DNA of 5,928 bases from Bacillota bacterium (GCA_021846605.1 JAJZWQ010000176.1:1-5928); one strand, 5' to 3'. Counted from the first letter of the stretch, positions 1-5,682 are shown. Program-made: numbers and translations. Notes: generated by a model not told the origin, from the letters alone.

Positions 1-1
1 G

Positions 2-703
2 CCGTTGCTCGCCGGTGCCGCGTGGGGCTGGCGCCTGACGCGCGACCTTCCGGATGGGCGGCTGCTGCGCGGTTTTGCCGTCTCCGCCTGGATCGTATCC
101 CTGACGGTCGGGAAGGTCGGTTCGTCGGTCAACTACTTCTTCCCCACCATCGCCGCCTGTTCCCTGCTGGCGGCGCTGATCCCCCTGTCCCCGCGGCGCG
201 CCGGCCTGGCCGCCGCCGCGCTGGTGGCGTATGCCGTCGGCCTCGGGCCCGTGGCCGACGGCCACGGCGTGGCCGCGGCCGCGGTGCGCACCCTCACCGC
301 GTACCGGGACCCGCGCACGCCCGGCTACAACCGGTTGGGTTGGCGCGTCCCAGCCGACGGCCGCGACCCGGCGCAGCGCCGACTGGTCGCGCTGCTGCGC
401 GCGACGCCGGGCCCGATCCTCAGCGAAAACATGGGCGACCTGCTGCTGGCGGGCCACCGCATCTTCTTTCAACCCTTTGAGATGACCCAGCTCTACCGCG
501 CCGGCCGCTGGAACGACGCCCCACTGGTGCGGCGGGCTCAAACCGGCGGCTTCGGGTTGGTCGTCCTCTACTTCCCGCTGCGGGACCCGGCCGCCTGGGC
601 AACCGACCGCTGGCCGCGCAACCTGCTTTCGGCCCTGGCCGTCCACTACCGCCCCGCTGGACGCATCGGCCGCTTCTACCTCTACCGCTACCGGCCGGTC
701 TGA
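2..703 (+). CDS. GT39-like polytopic membrane glycosyltransferase, C-terminal part (5' end outside window)
   Basis: The reading frame is open from the left edge to a TGA at 701-703, giving 233 residues. The TTG at 5-7 is an internal codon, not a credible start. The visible part has hydrophobic segments at about residues 22-37 and 43-60 and a third at about 65-80, joined by the motif GKVGSSVNYFFP. A hydrophilic C-terminal domain of about 140 residues follows, containing LSENMGDLLLAG and FQPFEMTQLYRAGRW. From memory, GKxGSxxNYF followed by helices and a soluble tail is typical of the large PMT/ArnT-like (GT39 or DUF2029-like) integral membrane glycosyltransferases, which use polyprenyl-phosphate sugars on the outer face of the membrane. 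The N-terminal catalytic loop, with its acidic motif, lies outside the window, so the activity cannot be confirmed. The gene converges on the minus-strand operon, with 47 nt between the two stop codons. Confidence 0.7.
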   Translation, partial: PLLAGAAWGWRLTRDLPDGRLLRGFAVSAWIVSLTVGKVGSSVNYFFPTIAACSLLAALIPLSPRRAGLAAAALVAYAVGLGPVADGHGVAAAAVRTLTAYRDPRTPGYNRLGWRVPADGRDPAQRRLVALLRATPGPILSENMGDLLLAGHRIFFQPFEMTQLYRAGRWNDAPLVRRAQTGGFGLVVLYFPLRDPAAWATDRWPRNLLSALAVHYRPAGRIGRFYLYRYRPV

Positions 704-750
704 GGCGGGCGAGGCCGTGCGGCGCACCCAGAGCACCCGACGGCGGCCGC
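704..750. other. convergent intergenic junction, no clear terminator
   Basis: This 47-nt gap separates the stop codons of two genes that face each other. The only small inverted repeat I see is GTGC-GGC-GCAC at 717-727, a 4-bp stem, and there is no T-tract on either strand. No intrinsic terminator can be supported, so termination is probably Rho-dependent or lies elsewhere. Confidence 0.4.
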
Positions 751-1314
751 TCAGGCATCGGGGCCCTCGGCGTCTCCCGCGACCTCCGCGCCGCTCTGGC
801 CATCACCTTCGTCACCCTGGTGATGGGCCACTCGCTCCAGCGCCCGCCCCATCGCGGCGCGCACCTCCGCCTCCGTTGCCCCCGGGCGCGCCAAGACCGC
901 CAGCCGCACCTCGCCGCGCCCGGTTTCCGCCAACAACAACCCCGCCTCACCCTGCAGCCGCAGGCTCCGCCACGCCGCCGCGTCCGGCCGTCCGTCGTCG
1001 TCGTCGTTGAGCATGGCAGAGGCCCGGGACAGCAGCAGGGCCGCCGCCGGGGAGTCGGTCGCCACCACCGTGGCGGCCTGCGTGACCAGCGCCCAGCCGC
1101 GGGCGTGGCGCGCGAGTTCGGGGAAACGCCGCAGTTGGCGGCCCGCAACCGCCGGGTCCGGTACCGCCGGATCCAAGCCCGCGGCCCGCTCCAGATGCGC
1201 CGCCGCAGATCCCGCGGTTGCAGGCGCCCGCCGCACCGCACCCAGGCGGTCGACCACGATGGCCAGGATCATGCCCGTAAAGACCACCGCGAAGACGAGA
1301 CCGACGACATCCAC
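751..1314 (-). CDS. membrane-anchored hypothetical protein at the end of the efflux operon
   Basis: This 187-residue protein is not recognised with confidence. It starts at GTG (1314-1312), 24 nt after the stop of the drug transporter gene, with a G-rich stretch (GGGGGGTGG) just upstream as a likely ribosome-binding site, and ends at TGA 753-751. Residues about 3-23 (VVGLVFAVVFTGMILAIVV) form one hydrophobic helix, followed by Arg-rich residues. This suggests an N-terminal anchor with a cytoplasmic soluble part. The soluble part is Ala/Arg-rich, has an acidic run NDDDDG near residue 103, and ends with a segment GEAGLLLAETGRGEVRLAVLARPGATEAEVRAAMGRALERV. The alternation of beta-like and helical stretches there is faintly like Roadblock/LC7 domains, but this is only an impression. 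The last 20 or so residues are acidic and probably disordered. The spacing implies co-transcription with the pump, and a role linked to the pump is inference only. Confidence 0.65.
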   Translation of the reverse strand: MDVVGLVFAVVFTGMILAIVVDRLGAVRRAPATAGSAAAHLERAAGLDPAVPDPAVAGRQLRRFPELARHARGWALVTQAATVVATDSPAAALLLSRASAMLNDDDDGRPDAAAWRSLRLQGEAGLLLAETGRGEVRLAVLARPGATEAEVRAAMGRALERVAHHQGDEGDGQSGAEVAGDAEGPDA

Positions 1315-1338
1315 CAGGCCACCCCCCCACCTGCCCCG

Positions 1339-2880
1339 CTATTCCGCCAGCGGCACCTGCGCCGCCGCCCCATCCGCTTGCCGCACCTTGCGCAGCAGCA
1401 TTGCGGGCAGGATGCTCACCGCCGCGATGACGCTCAACAGCACAAAGATGCCGTCGACGCTGCGTGTGAAGGCCACCGCGCCGACCATGCCCCCCAGGGC
1501 GGCCATCAGGCCGGGGGCCCGGGTACCGGCACCCGCCAGCAGGTTGTGCAGCGCCACCCCGGCGGGGGAGCGCGGCCCAAGACCGATGGCGATGGCCGCC
1601 GTCTGCGTGGCAATGCCGCGATTGAGCAACACCGTCAGCACCGCAATCCCGAACGAGCCGGCCACCCGCATGATGATGTTGTTGACCGCCGACGCGCGGC
1701 CGACCAGATGCTGTGGAATCGCGGACATGCCGGCGGTGGTTGCCGGCATCATCGCCAGCCCCATCCCGACGCCCCGCACCACCATCCAGACGACAATGGT
1801 CTCCGACGCGGTCGTCAGGCCGAGGTGGCGCATCAGGGCGTTGCCCCAGACCAGCACCGCCGTACCGACCACGACCGGGGGCAACGGCCCCACCCGGTCA
1901 TACAACCTGCCGGCCAACGGCATCATCACGCCCGTGGCGATGGCGCCCGGCATCAGAATCAGACCGGTCTGCAGCGCCCCCATGCCGCGCACCATCTGCA
2001 GGAAGACTGGGATGAAAAACGCACCGGCAAACAGGGCGATGTTCAGGCCGACCACGTAGCACATGCTGGCGGTAAACGAGGCGTAGCGGAACACCCCGAG
2101 GTCCAGCAGGGGACGCGGCACCGTCAACTCGATCCACAGGAAACTCAGGAAGGCGACCCCGCTCACATACCACAGGGCGTTGATCGGCGCGGATTGCCAG
2201 CCCCAGGCCTGCCCCTGGGAAAAGGCCAGCAAGAGCGCAAACAGCGCCATCGCCGAGGCCACAAACCCCCAGAGATCAAACGGGCCGGCGTCCGAGGTGC
2301 CAAACTCGGGCAACACCGCGTTCGCCAGCAACATGCCCAGGACCCCCACCGGCAGGTTGACCGTGAAGATCCAGCGCCAGTTCACGTATTCCACCAGGTA
2401 TCCACCCAGGGTGGGGCCGACCGCGGGGGCCAGCAGGATCGCCATGCCGAAGAACCCACTCGCAACCCCGAGATGCTCGCGCGGGATGGACCGGTAGACC
2501 ATGGCCATCGTGGTCGGCATGATCATGCCGCCGCCCAGGGCCTGCAGCACCCGGGCCCCGATCAGCACGGGCAGGCTCCAGGAGATGGCGCACAACCCGG
2601 ATCCGATCGTGAACACCAGCAGCGACAACAGATAGAGACGCTTGAACCCGAGGTGGTCTCCCAGCCACCCCGAGGCGGGAACGACCACGCCCAGCGCCAG
2701 CAGATAGATGGTCACCACCCATTCGACCTGGGTGATGGAAACACCGAAGGCGCGCTCCATCGTCGGAATGGCGACATTGACGATACTGGAATCCAAAAGG
2801 GCCATAAAGGCACCGACGATCAGCGCCAGAAGCACCATGCCCCAGGCCTCGGACACTCCCTCAGCCGCCGGTTGCGCCAC
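1339..2880 (-). CDS. DHA2-family (EmrB/QacA-type) 14-TM multidrug:H+ antiporter of the MFS
   Basis: This is a cytoplasmic-membrane exporter of 513 residues, a usual size for DHA2 transporters with 14 helices. The family signatures appear in order. LDSSIVNVAIP, with Asp30 in helix 1, is motif D1. GWLGDHLGFKRLY at about 72-84 is motif A in the loop between helices 2 and 3. ARVLQALGGGMIMP at about 109-122 is motif B in helix 4, with the proton-relay Arg. PAVGPTLGG followed by NWRWIFTVNLPVG near 152-180 is motif C, the antiporter signature. A second-half copy of the loop is seen in GRLYDRVGP. It starts at GTG (2880-2878) behind AAGGGGGGGG. It lies 39 nt after the gene for a membrane fusion protein, the classic EmrA-EmrB pairing, and behind a MarR regulator. 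The substrate is not predictable from sequence; lipophilic drugs, uncouplers or organic acids are typical of the family. Confidence 0.93.
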   Translation of the reverse strand: MAQPAAEGVSEAWGMVLLALIVGAFMALLDSSIVNVAIPTMERAFGVSITQVEWVVTIYLLALGVVVPASGWLGDHLGFKRLYLLSLLVFTIGSGLCAISWSLPVLIGARVLQALGGGMIMPTTMAMVYRSIPREHLGVASGFFGMAILLAPAVGPTLGGYLVEYVNWRWIFTVNLPVGVLGMLLANAVLPEFGTSDAGPFDLWGFVASAMALFALLLAFSQGQAWGWQSAPINALWYVSGVAFLSFLWIELTVPRPLLDLGVFRYASFTASMCYVVGLNIALFAGAFFIPVFLQMVRGMGALQTGLILMPGAIATGVMMPLAGRLYDRVGPLPPVVVGTAVLVWGNALMRHLGLTTASETIVVWMVVRGVGMGLAMMPATTAGMSAIPQHLVGRASAVNNIIMRVAGSFGIAVLTVLLNRGIATQTAAIAIGLGPRSPAGVALHNLLAGAGTRAPGLMAALGGMVGAVAFTRSVDGIFVLLSVIAAVSILPAMLLRKVRQADGAAAQVPLAE

Positions 2881-2919
2881 GCTGCCGCCCCCCCTTCGAG
2901 CCCGGTCCGCCGGTCGCGC

Positions 2920-3654
2920 TCAACGGGTGTGAATGCGCACCGAGGCGCTCTCGCCAGGGACCAGTGCGGCTGGCACGCCCTGCAGGGAGATGTGCACCGG
3001 GATACGCTGGGTTACCGGGGTGAAACTGCCACCCTGGGCGGTCGTCGGCAACAGCGAAAAGGTACCGGCAGTCACCAGCCCGAGCCGCCGCACCCGCCCA
3101 CGCAACGTGGTACCGGGCAGGGCGTCGACGTGCACACGCACCGACTGGCCGACGGCCACGTGCCGAATGCGGGTCTCCTTGACGTAGGCCGTGACCTCGA
3201 TCCGCGCCAGGGCGCCCACATACCCCAGCGGCACCCCGGGTGCCACCACGCCACCGCGCACCGCCGCGTCGTTGACGACGACCCCCGCCAGGGGAGCCCG
3301 AACGGGCAGCGTCACCGGCGACGACGACGCCGCTGCCGCTGCCGCCTTGCCACCCTTGGCGGTGGAACTCGCGCTGCCGCCGGCCGCGGCCGGAACCGAC
3401 GCCGCAGACGCGACGCGCACCTGACCCAGGACCTGCCCGGCCTTAACCCTCTGACCGACGTGCGCGGTCCAGCTGACCAGCACCCCGGCTGCGGGCGCGC
3501 CGAGCGCAGCCGTGGGCGCGCTCACCTGCGCGTCGGCGGTCGTGACGTAGTTGTGTGCCTGATACCAGTAGTATGCACCCAGGACGGCGGCCCCGAGCAC
3601 CACCAGCAGAACCACCGCCTGAATCAGGATGCCGCGACCGCGCTGCATCTGCAT
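2920..3654 (-). CDS. HlyD/EmrA-type membrane fusion protein, short form lacking the alpha-helical hairpin
   Basis: This 244-residue adaptor works with the adjacent EmrB-type pump. Residues about 9-31 form a single N-terminal membrane helix. YVTTADAQVSAP followed by GVLVSWTAHVGQRVKAGQVLGQV (about 36-79) is the first half of the lipoyl-like domain. PVRAPLAGVVVNDAAVRGGVV (about 114-134) is the second half. A beta-barrel domain follows (IEVTAYVKETRIRHVAVGQSVRVHVD), ending PGESASVRIHTR. EmrA and its relatives are usually about 350-400 residues, with a long coiled-coil hairpin between the lipoyl halves. Here that space holds only a linker of about 33 residues rich in Ala, Ser, Gly and Lys, so the protein cannot reach a TolC-type outer-membrane channel. 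ATG 3654 lies only 2 nt after the GGGGGG at 3657-3662. The second ATG, at 3648, has better spacing (8 nt) and may be the real start. The gene begins 15 nt after the marR-like stop. Confidence 0.88.
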   Translation of the reverse strand: MQMQRGRGILIQAVVLLVVLGAAVLGAYYWYQAHNYVTTADAQVSAPTAALGAPAAGVLVSWTAHVGQRVKAGQVLGQVRVASAASVPAAAGGSASSTAKGGKAAAAAASSSPVTLPVRAPLAGVVVNDAAVRGGVVAPGVPLGYVGALARIEVTAYVKETRIRHVAVGQSVRVHVDALPGTTLRGRVRRLGLVTAGTFSLLPTTAQGGSFTPVTQRIPVHISLQGVPAALVPGESASVRIHTR

Positions 3655-3656
3655 AT

Positions 3657-3662
3657 CCCCCC
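3657..3662 (-). promoter_or_regulatory. ribosome-binding site GGGGGG of the membrane fusion gene; favours the second ATG
   Basis: The G6 run lies 2 nt from ATG 3654 but 8 nt from the in-frame ATG at 3648 (the protein begins MQMQ). The spacing favours 3648 as the translated start, which would remove only two residues. Confidence 0.5.
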
Positions 3663-3669
3663 AACAAAC

Positions 3670-4143
3670 CTACTCGCCGCCGGACTCGGCCCCGGCCGCC
3701 AGGGCGGCGGCGAGGGCGGCCAGACCCGGAACCATACCCGCGACATCGGCTGGATCCAACCCGTCCAGATGCCCGGCGACCACCCCGGCCGCGACGCACC
3801 GCATCTGGCCCACGAGGGCCGCGGCCCCGGGCTCGGCGTGCAACATGTAGCTGCGGCGGTCACCCGGATTCGGCTCGCGCCGCAATAGCCCGGCGGCCAC
3901 CAGCCGGTCGGCCAGTTCGGAGACGGTGCTGGTCGGCATGGCCAGGCGGCGCGCCAGGTCCACCAGCCGTTGCGGCCCACACTCCAAGAGCACCAAACAG
4001 ATCGCAATCTGCAGGCCCGACACCAACCCGTGGTCCTGCAGCTGGGGGCGCAGTTCGCTGCGCACCGCGCGGCTCAGGCCCTCGATGACCTCCCAGAGCA
4101 GAAGGGCCGCGCCCTTTCCCTCCGGCGTTTCCCGCCGCATCAT
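3670..4143 (-). CDS. MarR-family transcriptional regulator of the efflux operon
   Basis: This 157-residue protein has the usual length for a MarR dimer. An N-terminal dimerisation helix carries LLLWEVIEGLSRAVRSEL (about 14-31). The winged helix-turn-helix follows: LVDLARRLAMPTSTVSELADRLVAAGLLRRE (about 60-90), with the recognition helix at about 70-83. The wing contains the family hallmark DRRSYML (95-101), and C-terminal helices complete the dimer interface. I chose ATG 4143, or the adjacent ATG 4140. GGGGGG at 4150-4155 sits 6 or 9 nt upstream, and the promoter -10 box lies at 4203-4208, so a longer frame starting at 4212 would begin upstream of the transcript. It is the first gene of the operon and probably represses its own promoter, being released by a ligand that the pump exports. 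That regulatory role is inferred from family behaviour and from the operator-like repeat. Confidence 0.9.
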   Translation of the reverse strand: MMRRETPEGKGAALLLWEVIEGLSRAVRSELRPQLQDHGLVSGLQIAICLVLLECGPQRLVDLARRLAMPTSTVSELADRLVAAGLLRREPNPGDRRSYMLHAEPGAAALVGQMRCVAAGVVAGHLDGLDPADVAGMVPGLAALAAALAAGAESGGE

Positions 4144-4149
4144 CGGCCG

Positions 4150-4155
4150 CCCCCC
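4150..4155 (-). promoter_or_regulatory. ribosome-binding site GGGGGG of the marR-like gene
   Basis: The G6 run is 6 nt upstream of ATG 4143 and 9 nt upstream of the tandem ATG at 4140. It fixes the start here and argues against the longer in-frame extension to 4212. Confidence 0.6.
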
Positions 4156-4198
4156 AGATAATCCGCTCCCGTTTATTCCGGATCCGTTGCATATCGGT

Positions 4199-4219
4199 GC
4201 GGACCATAGCACGGTCCGC
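4199..4219. promoter_or_regulatory. putative MarR operator: perfect inverted repeat over the -10 box
   Basis: GCGGACC (4199-4205) and GGTCCGC (4213-4219) are perfect 7-bp inverted repeats separated by 7 nt, making a 21-bp site whose half-site centres are 14 bp apart. The left arm covers half of the -10 box TATGGT, and the right arm lies inside the -35/-10 spacer. A dimeric winged-helix repressor bound here would block RNA polymerase. MarR-family operators are often imperfect or perfect palindromes of about 16-24 bp that overlap the promoter. Assigning the site to the adjacent regulator is inference. Confidence 0.6.
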
Positions 4220-4231
4220 CGCGGCCGTCAA
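4203..4231 (-). promoter_or_regulatory. sigma-70-type promoter of the marR-efflux operon
   Basis: On the minus strand, TTGACG (4231-4226) is followed by exactly 17 nt and then TATGGT (4208-4203). This is close to the TTGACA/TATAAT consensus with ideal spacing. The transcript should start near 4196, leaving a leader of about 53 nt before ATG 4143. It is the clearest promoter in the window and lies in the only sizeable gap before the operon. Confidence 0.72.
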
Positions 4232-4373
4232 CGGGTGGCACCGGCGAACCGGCCGTTGCATGCACAGGGAGGACGGGGTGACCCCGCACCGCAGCGAACG
4301 CGGCCGCAGCGGCGAACGACCCCAGGCGGCGCCGATCCCGTGGGACCGCGCACCGCCCAGGGCCGCCGACGGG
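4232..4373. other. spacer between selD stop and the marR promoter
   Basis: This stretch of about 140 nt contains short GC-rich palindromes (GGGGTGACCCC at 4275-4285, and CCGG-CGAA-CCGG near 4241-4252) but no T-tract terminator. I saw no tRNA-like cloverleaf and no credible small ORF. Nothing functional can be firmly assigned. Confidence 0.4.
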
Positions 4374-5414
4374 TCAGACGAGTTGCAGGCCAACACCCGT
4401 GGTGGCTTCACCAATAAGGACCGCGTCGCAGCCGGCGTCGCGACAGGCGGCAAGCAGGCCGCTCGCGGCGGCCGAGGGAACGGCCAACAGTAACCCGCCC
4501 GCCGTCTCCGGCGAAAACAGCAGCCGGCGACGCAGCGGGTCCACCCCCGGACCCGTCTGGGTGCGGGCGGCGAAGAACGTCTCGTTGCGCGCGGCGCCAC
4601 CGGGGAAGTCGCCCGCGGCGGCATGGTGCAGGGCCCCGGCCAACAACGGCACCGCCCCGGCCTCGATCCGCAGACACACCCCAGAGGCTTCGGCCAATTC
4701 CAGGGCGTGGCCGATCAGGCCAAAGCCGGTCACGTCGGTACCACAGACAACGCCGGCCTCGCGGGCCGCCGCCGCCGCGGCGCGGTTGCTCGCCAACATG
4801 GCACCCACGGCCGCCGCCATCGCCTCGGGCAACGCCGTGCCCGCCTTGCCGGCCGTGGTGATGACGCCCACGCCCAGCGGCTTGGTCAACACCAGGCGGT
4901 CGCCGGGCCGCGCCCCGGCCTTGCGCACCAGGTGCGCCGGGTCAACGGTACCGATGACCGCCATGCCAAAGTTCGGCTCGTCGGACGCGGTCGTATGGCC
5001 ACCCGCCACCACGGCACCGGCGGCCAGCGCCTGCCGGGCCCCGCCGCGCAGGATGGCCTGGGCCACCTCCGGCGGCATGTCGTCGGGAAAGCTCGCCAGG
5101 TTCAGGGCCAACACCGGCTGCCCCCCCATGGCGAACACATCGCTCAGCGCGTTGTTGGCCGCGATCGCCCCGTACGTCTCCGGGTCGTCGACGACCGGTG
5201 GAAAGTAGTCCGCGGTGAACACCAGCGTCGTGCCGCCCAGCGCATACACCGCGGCGTCGTCCGGATCGTCCAACCCCACCAGCAGGTTGCGGGTCAGCTC
5301 GGGCGGGAACACGCCTTTGAGGCCACCGACCATCCGCGCCAGGTCCCCTGGCGCCTTCTTCGCCGCTCAGCCGGCACACGCAGCAAGGCTGGTCAGCCGT
5401 TTAAAGTCCCGCAC
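4374..5414 (-). CDS. selD: selenophosphate synthetase SelD, itself a selenoprotein (in-frame UGA = Sec16)
   Basis: SelD makes selenophosphate from selenide and ATP, the selenium donor for Sec-tRNA and for selenouridine in tRNA. The frame runs from GTG 5414 to TGA 4376-4374, 346 residues, matching the family length of about 347. Codon 16 is TGA (5369-5367), in the context CAG-U-AAKKAPGDL. This is the nucleophile position (Cys17 in E. coli), and the essential Lys follows at residue 19 (E. coli Lys20). Other hallmarks are DDAAVY (Asp52/53), TADYFPPVVDDP (Asp69), NALSDVFAMGG (Asp92), AGGHT, LTKPLGVGV, TDVTGFGLIGH (Asp227) and SPETAGGLLLAV. GTG 5414 is chosen because GGGAGGGG lies 7 nt upstream. 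The shorter frame from ATG 5333 would lack the catalytic loop. No selA, selB or selC lies within the window. The identification is secure; Sec decoding rests on the motif and the hairpin downstream. Confidence 0.95.
5336..5354 (-). promoter_or_regulatory. candidate bacterial SECIS hairpin in selD mRNA
   Basis: On the minus strand, GCGCCAGG (5354-5347) pairs perfectly with CCTGGCGC (5343-5336), leaving the loop GGA (5346-5344). If the top pair opens, it becomes a 7-bp stem with loop GGGAC. The stem begins 12 nt after the UGA and the apical loop about 20 nt after it, with G as the first loop base. This fits the known loose rules for bacterial SECIS elements, which lie inside the coding region just after the UGA and bind SelB. 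The bulged U seen in the E. coli fdhF element is not obvious here. Confidence 0.75.
5367..5369 (-). other. selD: selenocysteine codon (UGA) of selD
   Basis: This in-frame TGA replaces the catalytic Cys codon. Translation continues in the same frame on both sides with conserved SelD sequence: CAG before it and AAK then PGDL after it. This makes recoding far more likely than a nonsense mutation. Confidence 0.92.
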
Positions 5415-5421
5415 GTATCCA

Positions 5422-5429
5422 CCCCTCCC
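5422..5429 (-). promoter_or_regulatory. ribosome-binding site GGGAGGGG that sets the selD start
   Basis: GGGAGGGG lies 7 nt upstream of GTG 5414, in frame with the Sec codon and the SelD body. It supports translation starting upstream of the UGA rather than at ATG 5333. Confidence 0.7.
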
Positions 5430-5453
5430 GGGCTCGCCACCACCCGGCCACCT

Positions 5454-5481
5454 TTGCCGCAGCGACGCCAGGGCGTATTCT
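5454..5481 (+). promoter_or_regulatory. possible promoter of the aminotransferase gene
   Basis: TTGCCG (5454-5459), a 16-nt spacer and TATTCT (5476-5481) form a moderate sigma-70-like promoter on the plus strand. Initiation near 5488 would give a leader of about 195 nt before the GTG at 5683. The -10 overlaps the candidate selD -10 on the other strand, so the two divergent genes may compete for polymerase. Confidence 0.38.
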
Positions 5482-5482
5482 A
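5477..5482 (-). promoter_or_regulatory. possible -10 box of the selD promoter
   Basis: On the minus strand this reads TAGAAT, one base from TATAAT, inside the only AT-rich patch of the intergenic region. A transcript would start near 5470, about 55 nt before the selD GTG. No good -35 element stands at 17 nt. TTGCTG at 5509-5504 is too far for the TAGAAT box (21 nt) but is 19 nt from an overlapping TATAGA box (5484-5479). The call is therefore weak. Confidence 0.35.
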
Positions 5483-5522
5483 TATCAGTCCATGCCGCTC
5501 CGGCAGCAAGCAATGGCTGCCG

Positions 5523-5592
5523 GCGCCGCCTGCCCGCAGGCCGGCGCGGGGGCGGTCGTCCGCGACAATGGCCACCGCCCCGCCGTGGGGCG
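5523..5592 (+). promoter_or_regulatory. hairpin cluster in the aminotransferase leader, with two mutually exclusive stems
   Basis: The first hairpin spans 5523-5547: a 10-bp GC stem with one bulged C and a CCCG loop. GGGGCGGT (5549-5556) can then pair over 8 bp with ACCGCCCC (5574-5581). Alternatively CGCCCC (5576-5581) pairs with GGGGCG (5587-5592) around a GCCGT loop. The last two share 5576-5581 and cannot both form. GC-rich DNA folds easily, so a regulatory role is only a possibility. Confidence 0.35.
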
Positions 5593-5605
5593 AATCCGGG
5601 CCGGA

Positions 5606-5660
5606 GGGGGAGAGACCTGGTCGGGCGGACGCGGCGCACCGCCGAAGGACAGGACCAGGT
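5606..5660 (+). promoter_or_regulatory. glycine-riboswitch-like element (partial match) in the aminotransferase leader
   Basis: GGGGGAGAGACC (5606-5617) and, 23 nt later, GCCGAAGGA (5641-5649) resemble the two most conserved boxes of the glycine riboswitch aptamer. As I recall the family, these read GGGAGAGACC and GCCGAAGGAGCAA with a P2 stem between them. A stem GGCGG/CCGCC (5624-5628/5639-5643) sits where P2 should be. The expected 3' strand CUCUCAGG, which closes P1, is not visible before or just inside the coding region. Instead ACCTGGTC (5615-5622) pairs perfectly with GACCAGGT (5653-5660) around the second box. It could be a variant or decayed aptamer, an unrelated leader hairpin, or chance. 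Confidence 0.35.
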
Positions 5661-5682
5661 TGTCAACGGATTGGGTAGTATC

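Noticed and set aside
820..3888. A 1022-codon plus-strand ORF running antisense through the whole efflux operon
   Set aside because: Its translation is dominated by His, Gln, Arg, Asp and Pro with no domain pattern. The opposite strand holds four well-supported genes with family motifs. Long antisense frames are expected in very GC-rich DNA because stop codons are rare.
3670..4212. N-terminal extension of the MarR-like protein to 4212
   Set aside because: The extension would begin upstream of the -10 box at 4203-4208. Its 23 residues do not resemble the family, and the ribosome-binding site points to ATG 4143/4140.
4232..4373. A tRNA-Sec (selC) gene or selD terminator in the gap after selD
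   Set aside because: I found no T-arm motif, no UCA anticodon loop, no long extra arm, and no hairpin followed by a T-tract on either strand.
4374..5333. selD starting at ATG 5333
   Set aside because: This start follows the UGA and removes the active-site segment with Sec16 and Lys19. The conserved frame continues upstream through the UGA to a GTG with a strong ribosome-binding site.
4623..5678. A 351-codon plus-strand ORF antisense to selD
   Set aside because: It shows the same His/Gln/Arg-rich shadow composition and covers a conserved enzyme gene on the minus strand. It also overlaps the start region of the aminotransferase gene in another frame.
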